Shown: positions 6,512-16,391 of the stretch, in pieces
Position numbering within the stretch: the first letter of the stretch is position 1
Layout of the letters: each line of letters starts with the position of its first letter
DNA from: Solirubrum koreensis
GTDB taxonomy: Bacteria; Bacteroidota; Bacteroidia; Cytophagales; Hymenobacteraceae
Length of the DNA: 64,000 bases
Assembly (NCBI RefSeq): GCF_039541855.1
Contig: NZ_BAABHA010000002.1
Span: 248,001 to 312,000 of the forward strand
Direction: 5' to 3'
The notes under the pieces: generated by a model
Databases searched by the model: none
What the model was told of the DNA's origin: nothing
The model's input: only the letters and a program-made list of their open reading frames with translations
Made by a program: the position numbers and the translations under genes

Positions 6512-9500
6512 CTATTGCTTTACGAAGCGGCGGGTCAGGTTTACGCCGTTGGCGGCCTGAACCTTCAGGATGTAGGCGCCCGTTGGCAGGTTGCTTACAT
6601 CCAAAGTCGTGCGCAGCGAGCTGTCGAGCGACTGGGTCATGAGCAGCGCACCCGTGGTCGAGAATACCGTAACCGTCGCCTTATCGGCCGTGGCGGTCAG
6701 GCTTACGTTCAGCGAGTTAACCGCCGGGCTGGGGTACAGCGCCAGTTCCACCGAGGCTTTGGCAGTGCCGAAGAGGACGCTACGTACCGGCGAAGTAGCG
6801 CTGGTGCCGTCGAAGTCCACCTGGGTGAGGCGGTAGTACACTTGCGTGGCAGCGTTGGCGGCATTTACGTCGGTGAAGCTGTACTGCTGCTTGGTGGCGC
6901 TGGTGCCGTTTCCTTGCACCGAGCCGATCTTCACGAAGTTCTTGCCGTCGAGGCTACGCTCCACGTCGAAACGCTCGTTGTTTTTCTCCTGCGCCGTTTC
7001 CCAGGTCAGCAGACCGTCGCGGCCCTTGGCCTTGGCTTCGAAGACGGTCAGCTCTACCGGCAGCGGACGCACCCCGATGAGGAAGGTTACCGGCTGCGTG
7101 TTGGTACCACCACTGGCATCAATTGTGGTGATGTTCAGCGTGTAGCTGCCACCGCGGAGCAACGTCCGGTTGGTTACCCGAATTTCACCCGTTACTGGGT
7201 CCAGCGTGAGGCCCAGGCTGGCGAGCAACGTGGAACCGGCGGCGTCAGTAGTGGCCGAGCGCACACCGTTGTCGGTACCGGGGATGATGGTACCGTTGTT
7301 CACTTCAGGGTTGTAGATAGCGCCGCTGCTGTTGTAGCGGAACGAGTTGGCGTCCACCACGCTGGCAATCAGGTCACCGTTAACGTAACCGGCTACCGTA
7401 CCGCCCTTGTTCGGAGCGTTAACGTACACCGAGTTTACATCCTGTCCCACGGCAATGGTGTAAATGGCCGTGTTAGAGGTAGCCGGAGCCGTGGCGTTAT
7501 CGGTTGCCGTGTAGGTAAAGAAGGCGTTGCCGATAAAGTTGGTCACCGGGTCGAAGCGCAGCGTGCTGATTTGCGCGGCGGTCAACGTCTGGTTCACGCT
7601 AATGGGCGAACCCGTGCCAGCACCCAGGTACAGGATGCCTGACGTGGTGGCCGGCAGCGAGGTAATGGTGTAGGTAAGCGTGTTGCCGTCGGCATCTGTA
7701 GCCACCAGCGGCGAGATGAGCAACGGACCAGCCGTGTTGGCTTCCGGCGTCTGGAGGTTGTTCACCACGTTGTACGCCACTGGAGCACGGTTGATCGATG
7801 TGTTAACCGTCACCGAGTTGTTGCTTGTTACGTCGCCGGTAGCGCTGCCTGGCAGCAGAACGGCATTCACGCTGTAAGCCACGCTCGGCGCCGTGAACGA
7901 CACGTAGTTGGTTACTTCACCAGCCAGGCCTACCGGTTGGTTGGCAATAGCCGGGAAGGTGACGGTGATGAAGCCGCCCGAAGGAGCCGACTGCGTGCTG
8001 CCTGCCGGCACTACAATGTTGGTGGCTGCAGCCGGAATTCGCACCGTTTGAGTTGAGGAAGCCGGCGAAACACCGTTGTTCAGCGTCAGCACTGCGTAAG
8101 TAACCGTGGCGCCGGGCAGCGCGGTGGCAGGGCCGCTCACGCTGGTTGCCACGTCGGCCGAAGCCGTTACACTAATGGTAGTGCTGGCGATGTTGTTGTC
8201 CAGAACCGTTTCGGGTGTGGACGAGGTGACAAAGGACGTAGCCGTTACCGAGCCGCTGGCCGGCGCCGTGAAGGTTACGCGGTACGAATCGGTGGTTAGG
8301 CCAGCACCGCCGTTCAGGTTGCCGGGGCTGTTCCAGGTTACCAAACCGGTGGCGTTGTTGTAAGTGCCGCCCGTGCCACCCGCTACCGTTACGGTACCGT
8401 AGGTGTTCAGACCTGCTGGCAAAGCCAAGGAAGGAACTACCGCAGTAGCCGTACCCGAGCCAGTCACGTTCGAGAAGTTCGCTGTTACGGTTACTTGAGC
8501 ACCGGCTGCTACCGTGGCCGGAGCCGCAATGGTAGTAGCCAGATTGGTAGTCGTGGTGCCCGGCGCAACCGCCGTGGTTGCTACCGAAGCGTAGTTGTTG
8601 TCGAACTTGGTTTCGGACGTGCCCGAGCTAACCCGAGCCACGCCGTTAACGCTGCTGGCATCGGTCATCAGGAAAGTAGCCGTGCGCAGGAAGCTGCTGC
8701 CGCTGGGCAGGGAGGCCACCTCGGAGAAGGTTACCACGCCCGTGCTGGAGTTGTAGCTACCGCCGCCGGTTACCAGTACCGAGCTCAAGCCGGTGGGCAA
8801 CTGCAGCGTAGGCGCTACGGCAGTGGCGGTTGAAGGGCCGTTGTTGGTCGTCGAAACCGAGTAGGTTACCGCGCTGCCAACTACTGCCGTAGCCGGACCA
8901 CTTACACTCACAGCCAGGTCCACGAGGGGCTGCACGGTGGTGTTAACGGTTGCAGTGTTGTTGTTAACCACCGTTTCCGGAGTCGTGGTGCTTACGTTCG
9001 CCACGGCCGAGTAGTTGGTAGCGCCCGTGGGTACAGTAAAGGAAATGGTGTTCGTCTGGGTAGAGCCTTTCACCAGTGCGTCAGCGAAAGTGAAGGTCAC
9101 GATACCGGTGCTAGAGTTGTAGCTACCGCCACCGCTAACCGTTACCCCGCTCAAGCCGGCAGGCAGGCTTACGCGCTGCACCACGCCTACAGCCGGAGTT
9201 TCGCCCAAGCTGCTGGTGGTAACCGTGTACGTTGCTGTTTGGCCGGGCACCACCGTGGTCGGGCCAGCCACCGTAGTGGCTACATCGGCTACCGGGTTGA
9301 TTTCAACCTTGGTTTGGGCCAGGTTGTCAGCGGCTACCAAATCAGCAGAGGTGGTGGAAACCGTAGCCGTGGCCAGGACGATACCCTGCGCCGGAGCAGC
9401 GAAGGTTACCGTGGCCGAGGCGCTGGCGTTGGGGGCCAGGTTCCCGAAGGAAGTGAAGGTCACCAGACCGGTAGCATCGTTGTAAGTGCCGCCGTTGCTC

Positions 9501-12500
9501 ACGGTTACGGCCAGAGTGCCGCCGCGGGTCAGGCCAGCCGGTAGCTGCAGGGTTTCTGTTACAGATGCTGCCGTGCCGGGGCCGGCGTTGGAAGCCGTTA
9601 CCGTCAGGGTTACCGAACCGCCGGGAGCTACGTTAGTAGCCGAGCTGCTGATGGTGGTGTACACGTTAACCGAAGCAGCGCCGGCAACCACGGTGGCTAC
9701 CGTCGGGTTCGTAGCCAAGCCGTTCAGGTTAGCCGAATTGTTGGTGGTAGCAATGTCACCGGCGTTGTTGCTGCTGGCACCGGCCGTTACCGTAGCCGTG
9801 GGGCCCGTAAAATTGGCCGCAGGAGCTGCAAAGCTGATGGTGTTTACCACCGACTGGCCCACCGGCAGAGAGCTGATGGCCGGGAAGGTCACCAGGCCGT
9901 TGCCCGAGTTATAGGTTCCGCCGTTAGAGGCAAATACGCCCGTCAGGCCGGCCGGCAACTGCACCGTCTGGATAACGTTTGGCGCGGGCGAAGCCGAGCC
10001 GGTCGTCGTCAGGTTGCTGGTGGTAACGGTGTAGGTTACCTCATTGCCGCGCACCACGCCCGTGGCCGGGCCGCTGATGGTGGTAGCCACGTCGTAGCGC
10101 GGGGTAACGGTTACCGTCGTCGAAGCCACGTTGTTGGTCGTGCTCGTTTCGGTGCCGGTGCCGCTAATGTTGGCCGTGGCCGTTACCGGACCGCTGCCGG
10201 GCATGGCGCTTACCGCTACCGAGTAGTTCTGCGAAGTATTACCGGCGAGCGTGCCTACGGGGATGGTCACTAGGCCCGTCGTGTTATTGTACAGCGTGGT
10301 GTTGTTAGTGTAAGCACCACCGCTTACCGTTACCGTGCCAAGGCCGGCTGGCAACTGCAGGGTTTGCACCACACCGTTTACGGCGGTGCTAGTCGTGTTC
10401 GAAGCCTGTACCGTGTAGGTCAGGGCTGCACCGGCGTTAACGGCCGTGTTGTTAGCCGGAGCCGTGATGCTCGTGGCCAGGTCGATGCTAGCGTTACGCA
10501 CTTCCACCGAAATGAAAGCCGTGTTCGAAGCTGCGCCCGAGGTGTTGTTAACCGTGTAAGGAACCGTAGCCACGCCCGTGAAACCAGCGTTGGCCGTGAA
10601 CGATACCACTCCGTTGGCCGTGAAGGTGAACGTGCCACCGGTTACGGTTACGGCCGTAGTGCTACCCGGCGCTTGCCCATTCAGGCTCACCGAAGCAGGG
10701 TCGATGTTATTCTGGTCGTTGTTGGTAACGTTCAGCGTTACCGTGCCACCGGGAGTGGTAGTCGCAAAATCGTTGTTAGCTACCGGAGCCTGCAGAACCG
10801 CAGCCGTACCCGAAAACTCCGAGGTACCTTGGTTACCGTTGCTCAGTGCGCTTAGCGTGGCCGTGGCCGTGATTTTAGCACCAGCCGTATTCAGTTGCGC
10901 CAGTTGTTCAGCGGACAGCGAAGCCAACGAAATGGAGAACGAGAAGCGTCGCTGACCGGTTTCGGTGCCTTGAGCTAAGCCGTTTACCAAACCGGGGCCG
11001 TACGTGCCCGTGGTGGCGTCGGCATCGGAACCGCTGCCTTCGGTGCGGCTTGCCAAATAGGTTTTGCCTTCGCCAAAGCCGGCGGTAGCCGTGAAGTTGT
11101 CCGACAAAAAGAATTCAACCACCGCGTTGGACGTAGCGTAGCCCGAAACAATCAGGTTGCCGTTGCGAATGATGGCCGATTGAATAACCGGGAAGTTGAG
11201 CAGGCCATTGGCCGACACCGCAGCGCCCGAACCATCGGCGTCGCCCGACTCGTTGAGGGTTACACCGTCGCCGTTGTTGTTTATGTTCGGCGCCAGATCA
11301 ATGGCGAGGTCCCCGTTATCGTAGAAAGAGTTCTGCGAGAAAACGTTGTTCACGCCCAGCTTCGCCGAAATACCGTCGCCCACGTTGGCCGTGAAGGTGT
11401 TGCCGCTGATGACGTTGTTCGAGCTGTTGCTGCGGATGCCAATGCCAGCGGTTTGCCCGTTGTCTGTGGTTTGGCCGTTGCCTTTGAACAGGTTGCCGGT
11501 GATGGTGTTGCCGTCGTTGGCGCCGCTGATGAAGTCGATACCGTAACCAGCATTGTTGATGAACTGGTTATTGGTAATCGTGTTGAGCGACGAGTTGGTT
11601 AACTCAATGCCATCCGAATTATTAGCCAAGGCGTTGCGGAAGATGTTCCCCGTTACCGTAACCAGGCCAATATCGTTGATGCGCATGTTGGCGCCATTGC
11701 TGTAAAACGTATTGTCTTGCACCAGGGCGCCGGAAGCACCATTCAAAATGCTCAATGCGGCGCTACCGGAACCCGCAGTAGGCGCGGCATCGGTGAAGCC
11801 CAGGCTAATGACCTTGGTGTTAGCCGCACCTGTCGACAGGCCAGCCTGACCGTTGAAGTCGATGATAACCTCGGGCCCCGTCGAAGATTCCGTTATGGGT
11901 GCGCTGGGGTTACCGTAGAGGCTGCTCTGCGTCAGGCCGCTGAGCGTCGTGTTGGCGTCGGTGATGGTTAGGGGCGTGGTGCCAGCTAAGCCAATGGTGG
12001 CCACGCCGTTTACTGCGCCGCCGCTAACACCCGAGCGGGTACCAGCCGGCACGTTAGTCGTGCGGCCGTCGCTGATCATGAAAATCGATACCTCGGCACC
12101 GGCGGTTTGACCGGTTTGGGCCAGGTTGGTATTGGCCAGGCCGTTGGCGTTGGCAACAAACTGAGCAAAGGAGCCTTGTCCGCTGCTGTTGGTATTCACC
12201 ACCACGTCAAAGTTGTAGCCGAAATTGATGTTCGTGGCTCCCGACGCAGTGAGGGTAATGGGAGCAAGCGACTGGGCCGTGAAAGCCGTGTTTCCCGCAC
12301 CATTTATTAGATCGGCCAGGCTCTGAGAACCGGTATTTGCGGCCACATCTTGCTTGATGGGGTCTTCGCCACCCACGCGGTTCACGTCGCCGTTCACGAA
12401 AGTTTGCACCGGCACCAAACCGGTAGCTCCCGAGTTTAATCCGCGGGCCGAGGTTACGGTTGAATTAACCACGCGCACCGTGTAGTTGCCGGCACCAGGT

Positions 12501-14446
12501 GAGTTAAAGCTGTAAGCACCGCTGCTGTTCGTGGTAGTAGTACCTACCAACGTTCCGCTGCTGTTGTACAGTTCCACAACTACCCCGGGGCGCAAAATAG
12601 CGTTGTTGGCAAAGCCCGAAGCAGTTGCCGACGTATTGGCAGCGGCCAACGTACGGCCTGCGCCGCCGCCGTAATTCACGTCTTCAAAAACGTTACCGCT
12701 GAGTATTACGGGCGTTACCGCAATGCTGGCCGTAGCCGTATTGTTTACGGTAGAGGTTTCTGCCGTGGTAGTGCTGATGGTAGACGTAGCCGATACCGGA
12801 CCGGAGCCAGGCGCGGTGAAGTTAATTCGGGCGGAGAAAGAGGCGCCGGGAGCCAAGGTGCTTACCGGAGTTCCGGCAAACGTTACCAAGCCGGTGCCTG
12901 CGTCGTAAGAGCCGGTCACCCCCGTTGTAAGGTTGGTGAAGGTAACGCCACTCAAACCCGACGGCAGCTGAACGCTGGCTATTACTCCCACGGCGGCGTC
13001 GCCGGTGGCAGCATTTGCGTACGTTACGTTAAATGCGCCAGTGGTACCGGCCGTAACCGGCGTAGCAACGGCCGCAATGGTAGTCGACACATCTGCTTGG
13101 CCACACCACGAAAACGTTTCAAACGTCATTACCTGCTGGGCCGGGTTGGTAACGGTAGCTTCAACAACGTTAGCGTACGTCACAACTACACGTGTAATGG
13201 CCTGCGGCCACGTAACCACGGTATTGGCATCGGCAGTGGAGCTACCGACGGTTCCGGTAATGATGTTGTTACCCGAGTACGTAGCGGCGTTGCCTACGCG
13301 CACATCTGCGGCGGCCAGTGTTACAAGAGTGCCAGCGGCCGTGTAGCCTTCCAGCTTAACTTGGTCTATCCAGCCCCCGGCCGACAAGTCAATGTCACCC
13401 AACGACATGGTAAAACCGGTTAGAGCCCGGCTAAAGGAAAACGAGACCGAGGCCGAGCGGTTAGCCACGGCAGTACCTTCGGGGTAGTCGGATGTCCATA
13501 CCAAGGCTTTGCCGGGCATGGTTGGGTTGTCCTCCATGCGCAACGCAGTACCCCCTGCCAACGCAGCATAGCTACCGGCCGAAATAGTTACGCCCTGCAC
13601 GGTAGCCGTACGAACAACCGTCCAGTCTTCTAATTCCGCGCGTGGGTAAAACAACAGGTTGTTGCCCGAGACGCACGAAGCATTGCTTACTGGAATGGCA
13701 TAGAAAGCCGGCGTGGCATCGGTTCCAGTATTATTATCAACAGCTCTGTAACGGAACGTAACCGTACCGAAGGTATTAGCGGCGGGGTCGAACGTTAAGC
13801 CCGCTGCGTCGGCAGCTAAAATATTCTGGTTCAGAGTAACAGCCGTGCCGTTCAGCGCAAGCGTACCAGAAGCAGGAAGGGCAGTAACAACGTAGGAAGC
13901 AACGGTGCCATCGGGGTCAACGCCAAACAGCGGGGTTTGGAGCAAAGTGGCTCCCGCCGTGTTCAATAGCGCTTGGGAGGTTTGATCCCGCGTAACAGGA
14001 GCTTGGTTTACGCCGGTCGCGTTAGCAACGTTAATGGTGTAAGTAGCCGTGGGTGACACGCTACCGCTGTTATCAACCCCCGCAAATGAGAAAGACACAC
14101 TGCCTCGGCCATCAATGGGGTCGTAGGCCAGGTTGGGAAACTCAAAAGGATTAACCTGCTGGTTAGTAGAATTGATTATGACAGCTCGCCCAGAAGCCTG
14201 GTTGTAAGCCCAAAGCGTCCCCGATGTGGTGGCCGGGAATGTCACAAACCGATAGGCTGCCAGTGTGGGGTTACCATTCGGGTCGGTCACGTTCAGGTTC
14301 GTGATAATCGTCCGGCCATTGGCATCCGGCAACGTTGCACTTGTGACGTTCGTTGCCACCGGAGCTACATTTTGTGCCCAAGCGTTTGTTCGTCCGAACG
14401 CGACCCACATCAGCAGCAGCACTGCCAAGCGTAAGGTTGTTCTCAT
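6512..14446 (-). CDS. Giant secreted multi-repeat protein with T9SS type A sorting domain
   Basis: A 2644-residue exported protein, probably displayed on the cell surface. Signal peptide about 1-24 (MRTTLRLAVLLLMW...AWAQ). Residues about 30-260 hold two cadherin/Ig-like units, and one DUF11-like unit begins near 450. An SdrD-B/Cna-B-like unit lies at about 580-690. A parallel beta-helix region (about 790-1070) is rich in Asn-containing coils such as NTFYSNG and NTITGNLFKGNG. Seven DUF11 units of roughly 120-140 residues follow from about 1320, then another cadherin-like unit near 2220. The C-terminus has PLPVELTVFEAK and ends with a T9SS type A sorting domain (ALYPSPAVNSLNV...GAYILKV). It probably acts in adhesion or matrix building; ligand unknown. 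Confidence 0.93.
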   Translation of the reverse strand: MRTTLRLAVLLLMWVAFGRTNAWAQNVAPVATNVTSATLPDANGRTIITNLNVTDPNGNPTLAAYRFVTFPATTSGTLWAYNQASGRAVIINSTNQQVNPFEFPNLAYDPIDGRGSVSFSFAGVDNSGSVSPTATYTINVANATGVNQAPVTRDQTSQALLNTAGATLLQTPLFGVDPDGTVASYVVTALPASGTLALNGTAVTLNQNILAADAAGLTFDPAANTFGTVTFRYRAVDNNTGTDATPAFYAIPVSNASCVSGNNLLFYPRAELEDWTVVRTATVQGVTISAGSYAALAGGTALRMEDNPTMPGKALVWTSDYPEGTAVANRSASVSFSFSRALTGFTMSLGDIDLSAGGWIDQVKLEGYTAAGTLVTLAAADVRVGNAATYSGNNIITGTVGSSTADANTVVTWPQAITRVVVTYANVVEATVTNPAQQVMTFETFSWCGQADVSTTIAAVATPVTAGTTGAFNVTYANAATGDAAVGVIASVQLPSGLSGVTFTNLTTGVTGSYDAGTGLVTFAGTPVSTLAPGASFSARINFTAPGSGPVSATSTISTTTAETSTVNNTATASIAVTPVILSGNVFEDVNYGGGAGRTLAAANTSATASGFANNAILRPGVVVELYNSSGTLVGTTTTNSSGAYSFNSPGAGNYTVRVVNSTVTSARGLNSGATGLVPVQTFVNGDVNRVGGEDPIKQDVAANTGSQSLADLINGAGNTAFTAQSLAPITLTASGATNINFGYNFDVVVNTNSSGQGSFAQFVANANGLANTNLAQTGQTAGAEVSIFMISDGRTTNVPAGTRSGVSGGAVNGVATIGLAGTTPLTITDANTTLSGLTQSSLYGNPSAPITESSTGPEVIIDFNGQAGLSTGAANTKVISLGFTDAAPTAGSGSAALSILNGASGALVQDNTFYSNGANMRINDIGLVTVTGNIFRNALANNSDGIELTNSSLNTITNNQFINNAGYGIDFISGANDGNTITGNLFKGNGQTTDNGQTAGIGIRSNSSNNVISGNTFTANVGDGISAKLGVNNVFSQNSFYDNGDLAIDLAPNINNNGDGVTLNESGDADGSGAAVSANGLLNFPVIQSAIIRNGNLIVSGYATSNAVVEFFLSDNFTATAGFGEGKTYLASRTEGSGSDADATTGTYGPGLVNGLAQGTETGQRRFSFSISLASLSAEQLAQLNTAGAKITATATLSALSNGNQGTSEFSGTAAVLQAPVANNDFATTTPGGTVTLNVTNNDQNNIDPASVSLNGQAPGSTTAVTVTGGTFTFTANGVVSFTANAGFTGVATVPYTVNNTSGAASNTAFISVEVRNASIDLATSITAPANNTAVNAGAALTYTVQASNTTSTAVNGVVQTLQLPAGLGTVTVSGGAYTNNTTLYNNTTGLVTIPVGTLAGNTSQNYSVAVSAMPGSGPVTATANISGTGTETSTTNNVASTTVTVTPRYDVATTISGPATGVVRGNEVTYTVTTSNLTTTGSASPAPNVIQTVQLPAGLTGVFASNGGTYNSGNGLVTFPAISSLPVGQSVVNTISFAAPAANFTGPTATVTAGASSNNAGDIATTNNSANLNGLATNPTVATVVAGAASVNVYTTISSSATNVAPGGSVTLTVTASNAGPGTAASVTETLQLPAGLTRGGTLAVTVSNGGTYNDATGLVTFTSFGNLAPNASASATVTFAAPAQGIVLATATVSTTSADLVAADNLAQTKVEINPVADVATTVAGPTTVVPGQTATYTVTTSSLGETPAVGVVQRVSLPAGLSGVTVSGGGSYNSSTGIVTFTFADALVKGSTQTNTISFTVPTGATNYSAVANVSTTTPETVVNNNTATVNTTVQPLVDLAVSVSGPATAVVGSAVTYSVSTTNNGPSTATAVAPTLQLPTGLSSVLVTGGGSYNSSTGVVTFSEVASLPSGSSFLRTATFLMTDASSVNGVARVSSGTSETKFDNNYASVATTAVAPGTTTTNLATTIAAPATVAAGAQVTVTANFSNVTGSGTATAVVPSLALPAGLNTYGTVTVAGGTGGTYNNATGLVTWNSPGNLNGGAGLTTDSYRVTFTAPASGSVTATSFVTSSTPETVLDNNIASTTISVTASADVATSVSGPATALPGATVTYAVLTLNNGVSPASSTQTVRIPAAATNIVVPAGSTQSAPSGGFITVTFPAIANQPVGLAGEVTNYVSFTAPSVAYSVNAVLLPGSATGDVTSNNSVTVNTSINRAPVAYNVVNNLQTPEANTAGPLLISPLVATDADGNTLTYTITSLPATTSGILYLGAGTGSPISVNQTLTAAQISTLRFDPVTNFIGNAFFTYTATDNATAPATSNTAIYTIAVGQDVNSVYVNAPNKGGTVAGYVNGDLIASVVDANSFRYNSSGAIYNPEVNNGTIIPGTDNGVRSATTDAAGSTLLASLGLTLDPVTGEIRVTNRTLLRGGSYTLNITTIDASGGTNTQPVTFLIGVRPLPVELTVFEAKAKGRDGLLTWETAQEKNNERFDVERSLDGKNFVKIGSVQGNGTSATKQQYSFTDVNAANAATQVYYRLTQVDFDGTSATSPVRSVLFGTAKASVELALYPSPAVNSLNVSLTATADKATVTVFSTTGALLMTQSLDSSLRTTLDVSNLPTGAYILKVQAANGVNLTRRFVKQ
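7830..10490 (-). repeat. Seven tandem DUF11-type repeats inside the giant gene
   Basis: Coding repeats start (minus strand) near 10487, 10097, 9666, 9290, 8925, 8548 and 8160, a period of about 365-430 bases. Each unit opens with a variant of ADVATTVSGPATVVPG, followed by TYTVTTSN, a LPAGL motif, GGTYNSSTGLVTF and a terminal T..NN.A segment. An eighth, separated unit begins near 13098. DNA identity between units is only partial, so these are old duplications under protein-level selection. Confidence 0.88.
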
Positions 14447-14841
14447 GAATAAAGTATGTTTGATGGATGGAAAATCGGTTATCGGTATGTCGTGAGACGG
14501 TACAAAGCTATTTTTAGGGGGTAGCGCCTGTCGGGCTTTCTTGCCGAACGGCAGCTTTGCCTTAGCGAATGTTTAGCTTTGCTTTGTGTAAGAATCCAGA
14601 GCCTGCAATAGGTCTTATTTGGCCCTCAGCTACGTAGTCAGCGGATGTAGCGGATTTATAACATTGCACATTTTCCGGTGTCCATTCCGACTATGTGCTG
14701 TTCGCGCTTATCCTGTACCCTACCGCGTTTAGAGCTGATTCACAAGCATTGTATAACGACAAAGTCTAACGGAGTAGTTTTAATCATATATAACCAGGAA
14801 GCGTTTTTATATAACAAAACCAACAGCACAAACAAGCTTGT
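14447..14841. other. Divergent intergenic region between giant cargo gene and Nudix gene
   Basis: About 395 bases without a supported gene, AT-richer near the Nudix end. It holds a leftward -7 match at 14503-14510 and a rightward TAGCTTTG at 14574-14581. The rightward one would give a long leader of about 260 bases before the Nudix ATG. A 73-codon open frame starting at 14678 has no coding character and overlaps the Nudix gene. I see no clear riboswitch or RNA gene. Confidence 0.5.
14503..14510 (-). promoter_or_regulatory. Candidate -7 promoter element for the giant cargo gene
   Basis: The minus strand reads TAGCTTTG, an exact TAnnTTTG match, leaving a leader of about 50 bases before the ATG at 14446. 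No good -33 TTG is seen. Confidence 0.42.
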
Positions 14842-15423
14842 ATGTCACTTCATAACGACCCTAACGTTGACGAAACGCGGAACCCGTGGCAGGTTTTAGG
14901 CTCCGAAATCAAGTACCAGAACCCCTGGATTAGCGTGCGGGAAGACCAGGTCATTAACCCCGGCGGCGGGCGCGGCATCTACGGGGTAGTTTCCATGAAA
15001 AACAAGGCGCTGGGCATCGTACCCGTCGACGAACACGGCAACACGTGGCTGGTAGGCCAATACCGCTACCCGCTCAATGAGTACTCCTGGGAAATTCCCA
15101 TGGGCGGCGGCCTCATTGGTATCGATATCCAGGAGTCGGCCGAGCGTGAGCTGCAGGAAGAAACCGGTCTGCTTGCCCGCCGCTGGACCAACATTGCCCG
15201 CCTGCATACCTCAAACTCGGTGACCGATGAAGAGGGCTTCGTCTTTTTAGCGGAAGACTTGGAACAAGGCGAGCTGGCCCCCGAGGAAACCGAGGAGCTG
15301 CACCTTTGGAAGCTGCCCCTGAGCCAAGCTGTGGAAATGGTAATGAGCAACCGTATTACCGACGCCATTAGCGTGGCTGGACTGCTGAAAGCCGAACGCG
15401 TGCTGGCCAGCCGCGGTTTCTAA
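14842..15423 (+). CDS. Nudix hydrolase, ADP-ribose pyrophosphatase-like
   Basis: A 193-residue Nudix enzyme predicted to cleave a nucleoside diphosphate linked to another group, ADP-ribose or a sugar nucleotide being most likely. The Nudix box lies about residues 90-113 and contains ESAERELQEETG with the required RE and EE residues. The upstream GQYRYPLNEYSWEIPMGG stretch is typical of the ADP-ribose pyrophosphatase (NudF-like) group. The ATG at 14842 follows an AT-rich leader. It appears to be a single gene unit ahead of plsC. Confidence 0.9.
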   Translation: MSLHNDPNVDETRNPWQVLGSEIKYQNPWISVREDQVINPGGGRGIYGVVSMKNKALGIVPVDEHGNTWLVGQYRYPLNEYSWEIPMGGGLIGIDIQESAERELQEETGLLARRWTNIARLHTSNSVTDEEGFVFLAEDLEQGELAPEETEELHLWKLPLSQAVEMVMSNRITDAISVAGLLKAERVLASRGF

Positions 15424-15515
15424 GCCTGCGGCGCGGTTTCGCGTCCTCCACTGGTCCTAAGGCAAGAGTAAGCGTGAGAATAAGAAGCACGTAGGGTTCC
15501 GCGTTGGCATCTTGT

Positions 15516-15523
15516 TAACTTTG
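15516..15523 (+). promoter_or_regulatory. Candidate -7 promoter element for plsC
   Basis: TAACTTTG matches TAnnTTTG and ends only 4 bases before the plsC ATG at 15528. If active, the transcript would be leaderless, or translation would start further in. The upstream -33 element is not clear. Confidence 0.45.
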
Positions 15524-15527
15524 TACT

Positions 15528-16355
15528 ATGCCTTCGTTACTGCGCTACCTCGGACATCGGCTTTACACCACTTGGGCAACCTTCTGGTTTGCTGCGCCTT
15601 TCGTGGTGACCTATCCCCTGCAGTGGGCACTAAGCCGCTTCCCGGCCGGGCACCCCTACCTGCACGCCCTAAACCGAGCATGGTCGAAGCTCTTCATCCG
15701 AATGTGGGGGGTACCGGTGGAGGTTATTCACGAAGCACCGTTGCCCAAAGGCCAGCCCTGCGTGTACGTACCTAACCACAGCTCGTACATCGATATTCCG
15801 CTGTTGTTCAAGGCAATTCCGGGGTTCCTGAACGTAATCGGCAAAAGCTCCCTGGCCAAGGTTCCATTGTGGGGGCCCATTTTCGGCCGCACCTACATAA
15901 CCGTAAACCGCGACAACGTTATCAGCCGCGCCCGTTCCATCATTCAGGCCCGTCAGAGCTTGGAAGAGGGGCGCTCGGTTATCATTTTCCCTGAAGGCTC
16001 CATCTCGCCCAAGGCGGGCCAGGAACTGCTGGATTTTAAGGATGGCCCCTTTCAACTGGCCATTTCACTGGGAGTACCCGTAGTGCCGGTAACCATGCCC
16101 TACAACCACCGCTTTATGCCCGATGTGGAAGGCACGCTGCGAGTACGTTACGCACGCTTGCGCATTGTACTGCACGCCCCTATTGCCACAACCGGAATGG
16201 GCGTGGCCGATGTAGCTCCCCTACGCGACAAAGTCCGCGCAATTATTGCGGGCGCCCTCGACCCCAGCGCCGGCGGTATCCCCGATCCAAGCACGTGGCG
16301 TACCTTCGCCGCGTCGGCCCCCGTTCATTCCACCGAAGCGGTAGCCGTTCAATAG
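15528..16355 (+). CDS. plsC: 1-acyl-sn-glycerol-3-phosphate acyltransferase
   Basis: Adds the second acyl chain to lysophosphatidic acid, making phosphatidic acid at the inner membrane. The 275 residues include a hydrophobic N-terminal stretch (about 15-37), the catalytic NHSSYID motif (His84, Asp89), the GRTYITVNR segment and the FPEGSIS motif (about 154-160). The order and spacing are those of PlsC/LPLAT enzymes. The gatC gene follows after 36 bases, so the two may be co-transcribed. Confidence 0.93.
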   Translation: MPSLLRYLGHRLYTTWATFWFAAPFVVTYPLQWALSRFPAGHPYLHALNRAWSKLFIRMWGVPVEVIHEAPLPKGQPCVYVPNHSSYIDIPLLFKAIPGFLNVIGKSSLAKVPLWGPIFGRTYITVNRDNVISRARSIIQARQSLEEGRSVIIFPEGSISPKAGQELLDFKDGPFQLAISLGVPVVPVTMPYNHRFMPDVEGTLRVRYARLRIVLHAPIATTGMGVADVAPLRDKVRAIIAGALDPSAGGIPDPSTWRTFAASAPVHSTEAVAVQ

Positions 16356-16391
16356 CCGTTGGCTGCTTTTTCTTCCACTTACGATTCATCT

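Noticed and set aside
6434..7642. 402-codon open frame on the plus strand opposite the giant gene
   Set aside because: Antisense shadow of repetitive GC-rich coding sequence; the minus-strand frame encodes the recognisable T9SS sorting domain.
14678..14899. 73-codon open frame upstream of the Nudix gene
   Set aside because: Overlaps the Nudix start in another frame, with irregular composition and no recognisable feature.
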